From the NCBI GenBank assembly GCA_020433785.1, contig JAGRCC010000432.1:1-5293 (forward strand): a stretch of 5,293 nucleotides of DNA, given 5' to 3'. The first letter of the stretch is position 1. Each line of letters opens with the position of its first letter. The position numbers were made by a program, and so were the translations under genes. Shown one piece after another: positions 1 through 5,249 of the stretch. Under the pieces are notes generated by a model, which saw only the letters and a list, made by a program, of their open reading frames with translations, had not been told where the DNA came from and searched no databases. Source of the stretch: Anaerolineae bacterium (GTDB taxonomy: Bacteria > Chloroflexota > Anaerolineae > 4572-78 > J111).

Positions 1-27
1 CGTTCTCATTCTGTTTTCAGTATAGAA

Positions 28-78
28 AGTAAGGAGTAGGGTTTTTCCCTTACTCCCTACTCCTTACTCCCTACCCCC
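28..78. repeat. TACTCCY heptamer array with inverted copy (hairpin-forming)
   Basis: Bases 51-78 are four consecutive 7-base units: TACTCCC, TACTCCT, TACTCCC, TACCCCC. The last is degenerate. Read differently, CCTTACTCCCTAC occurs twice at a 14-base period (48-60 and 62-74). An inverted copy lies just upstream: 28-41 (AGTAAGGAGTAGGG) is the exact reverse complement of 55-68, giving a 14-bp perfect stem with a 13-base T/C-rich loop. Tandem heptamers of this kind are known from intergenic regions of filamentous cyanobacteria (short tandemly repeated repetitive sequences). The match in style is seen here; a shared origin is inference. No T-run follows the stem on the + strand, so it is not a standard terminator. 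Confidence 0.8.
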
Positions 79-115
79 CGCTTTAGACACAGACATGGCT
101 CATTCGCTCGTATCC

Positions 116-145
116 TTGTCATATTGAGCAGAGTTCGGGTACAAT
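116..145 (+). promoter_or_regulatory. Sigma70-type promoter for the molybdoenzyme gene
   Basis: The -35 box TTGTCA (116-121) matches TTGACA at 5 of 6 bases. The -10 box TACAAT (140-145) matches TATAAT at 5 of 6. The spacer is 18 bases. Transcription would begin near 152, leaving a leader of about 90 bases before ATG 244. This placement excludes the upstream TTG at 124 as the start codon. I saw no obvious riboswitch or strong hairpin in the leader. Confidence 0.55.
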
Positions 146-233
146 TTGAGCTGGCCGTTAAGCAAAATCTGGATAGGATGGGGTTAAGCGGAAGTGTTGG
201 CTGGTCTCTCATTAGTGACATACATCAAAGGTC

Positions 234-240
234 AGGAGGA
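234..240 (+). promoter_or_regulatory. Ribosome binding site deciding the start at 244
   Basis: AGGAGGA is a near-perfect Shine-Dalgarno sequence ending 3 bases before ATG 244. Neither the in-frame ATG at 178 nor the TTG at 124 has a comparable site. It sets the start of the molybdopterin oxidoreductase. Confidence 0.8.
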
Positions 241-243
241 CAG

Positions 244-2346
244 ATGAATAACCAAGGAAGTTTACCCAAAATTGTTCGCGGTGTGTGTCCACACGACTGC
301 CCCGATACATGCGCTTGGCAAGTAACGGTACGGGATGGAACGGCCGTCAAATTGGTTGGTGATCGGGAACACCCTTTTACCCAAGGGGTGCTGTGCCCTA
401 AGGTTAACCACTTTCTTGAGCGGGTCTATAGCCCGGACCGCATTCTGTACCCTATGCGCCGAGTAGGGACCAAAGGTGAGGGCAGGTTTGAGCGAGTAAG
501 CTGGGACAAGGCGCTGACCGATATTTCCGGTCGGCTGCAAGACATCATCGCTCAAGATGGTCCAACGGCCATCTTGCCTTACAGCTATATGGGAACGCAG
601 GGGCTGATCCAGAAAGATGCGGGGCAGCCGTTCTTCGATCGGCTGGGCGCGACCCGATTGGAACGCAATGTTTGCGGTAGCACCCAGGAGACAGGCGCCG
701 CAGTCACCATCGGTGGATCGACATCCACGCTGCTTGAAGATATTGTTCACAGCCGCTTTATCATCTTGTGGGGTACGAATACGGTGGTCACAAACTTGCA
801 TTTATGGCCGTTTATCCAACAAGCACGGAAAAACGGGGCGACCCTGGTCGTCATTGATCCAGCCAAGACACGAACTGCCGCTCAAGCTGACTGGCACCTT
901 CAGCCGCTGCCGGGAACCGACGCAGCCCTGGCTTTGGGCATGATGCACGTGATTGTCAAAGAGTCTCTGTATGACCCAGATTACGTTGCGCGTTATACCC
1001 TTGGCTTTGACCCGTTACGAGAGCGTCTCACAGACTATCCCCCTGAGCGTGTGGCTCAAATAACGGGCCTGACAGCCAATGAAATCATTGAGTTAGCTAA
1101 AGCCTATGCAACCACTCGACCAACTGTTATCAGAACCCTGATCGGTTTAGAGCATCACAGCAACGGGGCAATGATGTTTCGAGCCATTTCCTGTTTACCG
1201 GCTTTGGTTGGGGCTTGGCGAGATCAAGGCGGAGGATTGATGACTACGCCCGCTGGCCCCTTTTTCGAGGCATTAAACACTGCGGCTGTCACCAAGCCGG
1301 AATTGGAAGACAAAAATATTAGGTCGGTAAATATGGTTCAATTGGGTCAAGTCTTAACGAGCGCTGAACTCGACCCACCAATTCGATGCCTAATTGTTCA
1401 CAGCAGTAACCCGGCCACGATTGCCCCCAATCAAAATCTTGTCTTACAAGGTTTACGCCGTAACGATCTATTCATCGTGGTTCACGAACAGTTTTTAACC
1501 GATACGGCTCGCTATGCCGATTATATCCTACCGGCCACAACCCAACTCGAACACGCAGATTTACTGTGGTCGTGGGGGCATCCTTATTTAACCCTCAATC
1601 TGCCCGCAATTGAACCGCTTGGTGAAGCCGTGCCAAACAGTGAGTTTTTCCGTCGCTTAGCTGCTGCCTTGGGGCTGGAAGATCCACATCTTTACACCTC
1701 CGACGAGGAACGAATCCGAACCCTCTTGACCAGTGATCACCCTTATTTGCAAGGCATCACCTACAAGCGGCTGGAAAAGGAAGGTTGGGCTAGGCTTAAC
1801 CTGCCCCCGGATTGGCGTCCATTCGCCGAAGGCGGATTTGCCACACCATCCGGCAAGTGTGAGTTTTTTGCTGAAAGCGTCATTGAGCAAGGTCTCGACC
1901 CATTGCCGGCCCATGTACCTCCGGCCGAAAGCCCCGTTGGCGATGCCGAGCTGGCAAAGCGCTACCCTCTGATGCTACTAACCGCCAAATCGGCCCTGCA
2001 TTTTCTAAATTCAAGCTATGCCAATTTGCCCCGTCACCTGAAGGCTGAAAGGGAACCCCGTCTTGCCCTTCATCCCGACGACGCCGATCCAAGAGATATC
2101 AATGATGGCGATCAAGTTCGAGTCTTCAATGATCGCGGCGAAGTGATGCTTCGAGCCAGAGTCGGTGATCACATCCGTGCCGGCGTTGTTTCGATGCCGT
2201 CGGGCTGGTGGGCTTCTCAAAGTCCGGGCGGCTCATCAGCCAACGCCCTCACGGCTGATGGTTTGAGTGACTTAGGCGGCGGCGGTGATTTTCACGATAC
2301 CTTGGTGGAAGTAGAGAAGGTGACACAACCCGTCGCTATCCGCTAA
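244..2346 (+). CDS. Molybdopterin-dependent oxidoreductase, Fe4S4-containing (COG0243-type)
   Basis: This is a 700-residue catalytic subunit of the DMSO reductase / formate dehydrogenase superfamily, which moves electrons between a substrate and an Fe-S cluster at a bis-MGD molybdenum (or tungsten) site. The N-terminal cluster motif is C15-x3-C19-x3-C23 and C51 (LCPK). Cofactor-binding segments follow: WGTN at 176-179, VVIDPAKTRTA at 202-212 and PGTDAALALG at 223-232. C144 in RNVCGSTQETG sits where Nap and formate dehydrogenase carry their Cys or selenocysteine metal ligand, so it is the probable ligand. The molybdopterin-dinucleotide-binding C-terminal domain covers about 574-695 and ends with MPSGWW. 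No Tat signal is visible, so it is probably cytoplasmic. The frame is open back to TTG 124, but the ribosome binding site and promoter favour ATG 244. No ferredoxin-like subunit, membrane anchor or maturation chaperone gene follows, so the electron partner and substrate are unknown. The family call is sure; the substrate cannot be read from sequence. Confidence 0.93.
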   Translation: MNNQGSLPKIVRGVCPHDCPDTCAWQVTVRDGTAVKLVGDREHPFTQGVLCPKVNHFLERVYSPDRILYPMRRVGTKGEGRFERVSWDKALTDISGRLQDIIAQDGPTAILPYSYMGTQGLIQKDAGQPFFDRLGATRLERNVCGSTQETGAAVTIGGSTSTLLEDIVHSRFIILWGTNTVVTNLHLWPFIQQARKNGATLVVIDPAKTRTAAQADWHLQPLPGTDAALALGMMHVIVKESLYDPDYVARYTLGFDPLRERLTDYPPERVAQITGLTANEIIELAKAYATTRPTVIRTLIGLEHHSNGAMMFRAISCLPALVGAWRDQGGGLMTTPAGPFFEALNTAAVTKPELEDKNIRSVNMVQLGQVLTSAELDPPIRCLIVHSSNPATIAPNQNLVLQGLRRNDLFIVVHEQFLTDTARYADYILPATTQLEHADLLWSWGHPYLTLNLPAIEPLGEAVPNSEFFRRLAAALGLEDPHLYTSDEERIRTLLTSDHPYLQGITYKRLEKEGWARLNLPPDWRPFAEGGFATPSGKCEFFAESVIEQGLDPLPAHVPPAESPVGDAELAKRYPLMLLTAKSALHFLNSSYANLPRHLKAEREPRLALHPDDADPRDINDGDQVRVFNDRGEVMLRARVGDHIRAGVVSMPSGWWASQSPGGSSANALTADGLSDLGGGGDFHDTLVEVEKVTQPVAIR

Positions 2347-2436
2347 CCTAGCCAGCACAGTGGTCGCCCAAAGCAAGGCTTATTTTGAGTAGGCTTCACA
2401 TCCTACCTCTTACGTTTAAGTTTTCTCTCAAACCTT

Positions 2437-2463
2437 TTGCGTCAAGCCGAGATGTGATATACT
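2437..2463 (+). promoter_or_regulatory. Extended -10 promoter upstream of the methyltransferase
   Basis: TATACT at 2458-2463 is preceded by TGA (2455-2457), which forms an extended -10 element. A partial -35 (TTGCGT, 2437-2442) lies 15 bases upstream. Transcription would begin near 2470, giving a leader of about 135 bases before the methyltransferase start. The rest of the 2347-2605 spacer shows only a short GTAGG/CCTAC hairpin (around 2387-2405), no clear terminator and no small gene. Confidence 0.45.
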
Positions 2464-2605
2464 GGCCGTACCCCCATTTCTGCGACCTCGCCCCTATAAT
2501 TCCCATTCCGAATTCATCGCCATAAGTTTTGTTTGTAGCCCACTTTAAGTTATCAATGGCCCTTCGATGAGTTTAACATCTACTTAAAATCTGTGGAGGA
2601 GAGTA

Positions 2606-3451
2606 ATGACACATCAAGCATCTGAGATTAATCATTCAACTTCAACCGGCCATAATTTGGTCAGTTCGGCCTATCTTGATAAACATTATCGAGTGGCCCA
2701 ATTTGAATACGAGGCAACCCTTCGTTCTGCCGGGCTTCAATCGGGATGGCATGTTCTTGACGCCGGGTGTGGCGGCGGTGCATTTTTACCGCTTATGTCT
2801 GAAATCGTGGGGGCCACAGGTAAGATTAGCGCCATTGATCTGGCTCCGGAAAATATTAGCGCCATCGAACTGAGTTTAGCCGAGAAAAGTTTGGCTTGCC
2901 CGGTTGAAACAAGAGTTGGCAGTCTCATCTCGCTGCCTTATGAAGATGATCAGTTTGACGCGGTTTGGAGCGCCAATGTGACCCAATATTTGACGGATGA
3001 GGAACTCACTCAAACTCTGGCTGAATTTGTTCGGGTGGTGCGGCCGGGGGGTATCGTGGCCGTCAAGGATGTTGACATTTCAGCCTGGCAGTTTCAACCC
3101 CTCAGCCCAACCTTGATGTGGCGCTTAATTGAGGCGTGTCAAGGTAATGGGCATGTTTCAGGGGCGATGAGAGGGACGCATCTTCCGACTTGGCTGAGAG
3201 AGGCGGGGTTAAAGGTTATCAAGCGTCAAACCACGTTGGTCGAAAGGTGGTCGCCTCTTCAGCCCCTTGAGCAAGCCTATATCGCCGACAATTTAATCTT
3301 CTTATCCCATATGGCGGCGGATCTGGATTTACGTCCAAAAGATATCGCGACCTGGCACGCAATCGGTGAAGCTCCTGAGCAACTCATCAACCATCCCGAT
3401 ATTTGTTACCGGGAAATGTACATTCTGGCGGTTGGTCGAGTTCCGTCGTAA
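2606..3451 (+). CDS. Class I SAM-dependent methyltransferase (Methyltransf_11/25 type)
   Basis: This 281-residue protein transfers a methyl group from S-adenosylmethionine to an unknown acceptor. The Rossmann-fold motifs are clear. Motif I is VLDAGCGGG (50-58), which binds SAM. Motif II is ISAIDLAPENI (74-84), where D78 would hold the ribose. The acidic/aromatic segment GSLISLPYEDDQFDAVWSAN lies at 105-124, and VRPGG at 145-149 ends strand 5. The layout resembles UbiE/MenG-like small-molecule methyltransferases, but I see no family-specific signature for quinone, sterol or arsenite substrates. The C-terminal third (about 160-270), likely the acceptor cap, is Trp- and Leu-rich. Start: GGAGGAG (2595-2601) lies 4 bases before ATG 2606. 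The gene has its own probable promoter, and its stop is 46 bases before the next start, so read-through into the next genes is possible. General class is certain; substrate unknown. Confidence 0.93.
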   Translation: MTHQASEINHSTSTGHNLVSSAYLDKHYRVAQFEYEATLRSAGLQSGWHVLDAGCGGGAFLPLMSEIVGATGKISAIDLAPENISAIELSLAEKSLACPVETRVGSLISLPYEDDQFDAVWSANVTQYLTDEELTQTLAEFVRVVRPGGIVAVKDVDISAWQFQPLSPTLMWRLIEACQGNGHVSGAMRGTHLPTWLREAGLKVIKRQTTLVERWSPLQPLEQAYIADNLIFLSHMAADLDLRPKDIATWHAIGEAPEQLINHPDICYREMYILAVGRVPS

Positions 3452-3497
3452 GAACCATACAGAATATTAGTGAGCCTGTTTGATGAGAAAGGATCGG

Positions 3498-3746
3498 ATG
3501 GAATCACCAGAGAAACAGACATCAAGGGTTAAAATAGTCGATGCGGCTGGCTCGACCTTCAACGGGGCGCTAATCGGAGCGCTGATTGGGGCCGTACTGG
3601 GGCTGACGCTGGGGGCGATTGCGGCGGCGCTGGCCCAGGTCATTATCGGGGCGCTGGCGGTGGCGCTGGGTGCGGCGCTGGCCGGGGCGCTGATTGGGGC
3701 GTTAATCGGGGCGCTGGCCGGGGTGCTGGCCTGGCTGGAAAGGTAA
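3498..3746 (+). CDS. Small glycine-zipper membrane protein (hypothetical)
   Basis: This 82-residue protein is not one I recognise. After a polar head (MESPEKQTSRVKIVDAAGS), residues 21-80 are almost entirely Gly, Ala, Leu, Ile and Val, with T37 and Q47 the main polar interruptions; it ends in W79-L80-E81-R82. Glycines at 23, 27, 31, 35, 39, 51, 63, 67, 71 and 75 share one four-residue register, with Ala at 43 and 59, which is a long glycine zipper. GALIGALIGA occurs twice (23-32 and 63-72). The likely form is two packed transmembrane helices turning near Q47, able to oligomerise; this is inference from known GxxxG packing. Start: AAGGA (3489-3493) is 4 bases before ATG 3498. In-frame ATG 3483 and TTG 3480 lack a ribosome binding site. 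Glycine-zipper families include channel, toxin-like and envelope proteins, so function is open. Low-complexity sequence makes homology calls unreliable. Confidence 0.72.
   Translation: MESPEKQTSRVKIVDAAGSTFNGALIGALIGAVLGLTLGAIAAALAQVIIGALAVALGAALAGALIGALIGALAGVLAWLER
3564..3713 (+). repeat. Two diverged 30-base direct repeats encoding GALIGALIGA
   Basis: Units 3564-3593 and 3684-3713 are 120 bases apart inside the glycine-zipper gene. They differ at 7 of 30 bases, yet all differences are synonymous and both encode GALIGALIGA. Each unit is itself a near-duplicate of a 12-base GALI module. The bases between (3594-3683) are Gly/Ala-rich but not a third copy. Confidence 0.75.
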
Positions 3747-3764
3747 GGGGACGTATCAAAACGG

Positions 3765-4685
3765 ATGGAGACGACACCTTCCACCAGCAGAAGCATCGCC
3801 AATTGGGGCGCGATTTTGTGGCGAGAGCGGCGGTTTTGTGGCGATAAGGATTATGCCAAACATCTCCGCCGAACCTACTTGACCGATCCGGCCAGTTGGT
3901 TTTACCGTTTAACCTTGCGACATCTGGGCCGGCCGTACGCCGCAGAGGTTGAAGCCGCGCTGAGAAGCGCCTGTGACTCTCACCGAGGGATTCGGTATTA
4001 CTGGCAAGATCGCTTGAACCGGCTTGACCGGGCCAAGGAACGAACGCTCCCGCTAAGTAAATTGACCGCCAATTTGCAGGATGATCATTGGCTGGAACGA
4101 TTTATCGCGCGACACGTTTTACTGTACCGGGGTGGCGAAGCGGTCGTCCATTTAAGGGGGTTAGCCCTAACCGGCTCACCGCCTGAAGCCGCCCTGGCGA
4201 CCTGGTTAATTCTCAGCATCGGCGAAGAAACCAGAGAGCGACTGGCCAATGATGCCGAGCAGTTGTTGTGTTCTGACTGTTTCGTTCACTGTCACCCCCT
4301 GAAGATAGACGTACCGGAGGAGGGATTGGTCACCTATTATGGCTGTCGCGCCTGTCATCAAAGCATCACCTTTCAACCCTGGCCGGACGGCGGGGTGGTG
4401 GCGGTTTTAGACCAAAAAATTCCGCCAGACGTCGTTCAGGCCAATGACCAAATTCGCGTCAATTGGATCGTCATGCGTCGTTTATGTGATTTCAATCAGG
4501 TCGAAATCATTCAAGCGACGGATGAGGAGGTTGAGCGGTTCGCCGTTCAAGTGGGCAATGATACGGAGGAGTGGAGAAACGAACGTTACGCCAAAATGAT
4601 TTGCCGCGTTTCCTCAGATTGTCATTTATCCCCCGGTACCATGCGCATCCTGGCAGATACGTTTGGCAAGGTGTATAAAAAATAA
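3765..4685 (+). CDS. Hypothetical protein with zinc-ribbon-like CxxC pair
   Basis: This is a 306-residue soluble protein with no signal peptide or membrane segment; I do not recognise its family with confidence. The N-terminal half (about 15-165) is Arg-, Trp- and Leu-rich and looks mainly helical. The centre carries two knuckles, C169-x2-C172 and C194-x2-C197, 21 residues apart, with H175, C176, H177 and H198 nearby, consistent with a zinc ribbon or a related metal site. A C-terminal module (about 245-306: VEIIQATDEEVERFAVQVGN ... C280 ... C286 ... LRILADTFG-like end) looks like a compact conserved domain with its own Cys pair. ATG 3765 is the first possible ATG: the in-frame stop at 3744 ends the preceding gene, only 18 bases away. 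The nearest purine-rich site (AAGGGG, 3745-3750) is 14 bases from the ATG, too far to be ideal, so translational coupling or a later start is possible. Coding is well supported by length and composition; the function is not known. Confidence 0.8.
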   Translation: METTPSTSRSIANWGAILWRERRFCGDKDYAKHLRRTYLTDPASWFYRLTLRHLGRPYAAEVEAALRSACDSHRGIRYYWQDRLNRLDRAKERTLPLSKLTANLQDDHWLERFIARHVLLYRGGEAVVHLRGLALTGSPPEAALATWLILSIGEETRERLANDAEQLLCSDCFVHCHPLKIDVPEEGLVTYYGCRACHQSITFQPWPDGGVVAVLDQKIPPDVVQANDQIRVNWIVMRRLCDFNQVEIIQATDEEVERFAVQVGNDTEEWRNERYAKMICRVSSDCHLSPGTMRILADTFGKVYKK

Positions 4686-4694
4686 ATCTTGGTT

Positions 4695-4743
4695 TTACGC
4701 CGTTCGTAGAACAAATTGCCAATTTATGCTACGAACTACGTAA
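4695..4743. repeat. Imperfect 49-base palindrome (REP/MITE-like)
   Basis: Three nested arms pair across this intergenic spacer: TTACG (4695-4699) with CGTAA (4739-4743), GTTCGTAG (4702-4709) with CTACGAAC (4729-4736), and AAATT (4713-4717) with AATTT (4721-4725) around a GCC loop. A 2x2 mismatch lies between the first two arms. Between the second and third arms A4711-T4727 still pairs, flanked by A4710/G4728 and C4712/A4726 mismatches; one substitution each would restore an unbroken stem. No T-run follows on either strand, so it is not a rho-independent terminator. It looks like a decaying palindromic repeat element or a protein- or RNA-level structure in the leader of the next gene. Confidence 0.65.
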
Positions 4744-4781
4744 GTCCAAAAAAGTGATAAATCGCAAGGAGAACTATCATC

Positions 4782-5159
4782 ATGAAAAACAACGGCGTTA
4801 GCAACGGGACGGAAACGGTTCACCTGAAAGACAGCGGGGCAGCCGTCATCAACGCCAATACCGTCGATATTCGAGACGGCGGGGCGTTGATGATTAAAGG
4901 CAACACCATCTCGATCCAAGAAGGCGGCGCGGCGGTTATGTCGGCCCAATCGGTGAGGCTGCAAGAAGGCGGCAGCGGGCTGATCATCGCGCGCCAGATT
5001 GACGTTATCGGCGGCCGGGTGGGGGTGGCGATTGCCAACCATTTCAACGGTACGTCCCAACTGGCCATTGATATCAGAGCCGCGTTGGTGTTAGGCGCTG
5101 TGGCCGGGCTGGCCCTGATCGTGATGCGGTTATTCATTTTTAATCGCAACCCACGTTAA
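4782..5159 (+). CDS. Tail-anchored 15-residue-repeat beta-solenoid-like protein (hypothetical)
   Basis: This 125-residue protein is not one I recognise. Residues 12-86 are five consecutive, gap-free 15-residue repeats: TVHLKDSGAAVINAN (12-26), TVDIRDGGALMIKGN (27-41), TISIQEGGAAVMSAQ (42-56), SVRLQEGGSGLIIAR (57-71) and QIDVIGGRVGVAIAN (72-86). The consensus is T-[VI]-x-[LIV]-x-[DE]-G-G-A-A-[VL]-[MI]-x-[AG]-[NQ]. Alternating hydrophobic residues, a fixed GG turn and an Asn/Thr corner suggest a short beta-solenoid with 15 residues per coil. Residues about 98-120 form one hydrophobic helix, followed by NRNPR, so the protein looks tail-anchored. There is no signal peptide, so the side of the membrane holding the repeats is unclear. 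Short solenoids are often structural or self-assembling (bactofilins are a known beta-helical polymer, with different repeats); a scaffold role is inference. Start: AAGGAG (4766-4771) is 10 bases before ATG 4782. Confidence 0.82.
   Translation: MKNNGVSNGTETVHLKDSGAAVINANTVDIRDGGALMIKGNTISIQEGGAAVMSAQSVRLQEGGSGLIIARQIDVIGGRVGVAIANHFNGTSQLAIDIRAALVLGAVAGLALIVMRLFIFNRNPR
4815..5039 (+). repeat. Five in-frame 45-base units encoding 15-residue repeats
   Basis: Units run 4815-4859, 4860-4904, 4905-4949, 4950-4994 and 4995-5039. They are exactly equal in length and clearly related at protein level, but diverged at DNA level apart from the GGCGG/GGGGC core coding the glycine turn. The fifth unit is the most degenerate: it loses the acidic residue and has Arg-Val after the GG. 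Confidence 0.75.
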
Positions 5160-5198
5160 GATTGGTTTCAACGTAAGTTCTCAAATAGTAGGGGTTTT

Positions 5199-5226
5199 TG
5201 TAGGACAAACTTAAGTTTGTCCTACA
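5199..5226. repeat. Perfect 28-base palindrome (14-bp arms, no loop)
   Basis: TGTAGGACAAACTT (5199-5212) is followed directly by its exact reverse complement (5213-5226), centred on CTTAAG. It lies 39 bases after the stop of the beta-solenoid gene and 23 bases before the next start. A T-run (5195-5199) precedes rather than follows it on the + strand, and the flank toward the - strand is not T-rich, so it is not a classical terminator. Options are an operator for a dimeric regulator, a REP-like interspersed repeat, or a stabilising RNA 3' hairpin. Confidence 0.85.
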
Positions 5227-5249
5227 TTACTCCGGATTATGGAGAAGAA

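Noticed and set aside
152..243. Molybdenum cofactor riboswitch in the molybdoenzyme leader
   Set aside because: The leader is only about 90 bases and I find no long paired helices of the kind the Moco RNA motif requires.
262..801. 179-residue open frame on the - strand
   Set aside because: It lies wholly inside the well-supported molybdoenzyme gene, has no domain-like motif, and is explained as a shadow of that gene's codon pattern.
3480..3497. Upstream starts TTG 3480 or ATG 3483 for the glycine-zipper gene
   Set aside because: Neither has a Shine-Dalgarno sequence, whereas ATG 3498 has AAGGA at 4 bases. The extra residues (MMRKDR or MRKDR) add nothing recognisable.
3467..3802. 111-residue - strand frame rich in Ala-Pro-Ser-Ile repeats
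   Set aside because: The repeats are the antisense reading of the GALIGALIGA codons. It overlaps two + strand genes and I see no ribosome binding site supporting it.
3814..3844. Direct repeat TTTTGTGGCGA at 3814-3824 and 3834-3844
   Set aside because: It is an 11-base repeat at 20-base spacing inside a coding region, in different frames (20 is not a multiple of 3). Probably chance or codon bias.
4815..5039. Solenoid repeats as an antifreeze / ice-binding protein
   Set aside because: The 15-residue coil length matches one such protein, but the flat array of TxT motifs expected for ice binding is absent and the protein is membrane-tethered.
4695..5149. Long - strand frames across the solenoid gene (4695-5060 and 4820-5149)
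   Set aside because: They are shadows of the repeated GC-rich + strand codons. The + strand frame has a ribosome binding site, regular repeats and a membrane helix.
5191..5230. Palindrome at 5199-5226 as a rho-independent terminator
   Set aside because: The T-run precedes the stem on the + strand, and the sequence after it is not T-rich on either strand. There is also no GC-rich stem top.
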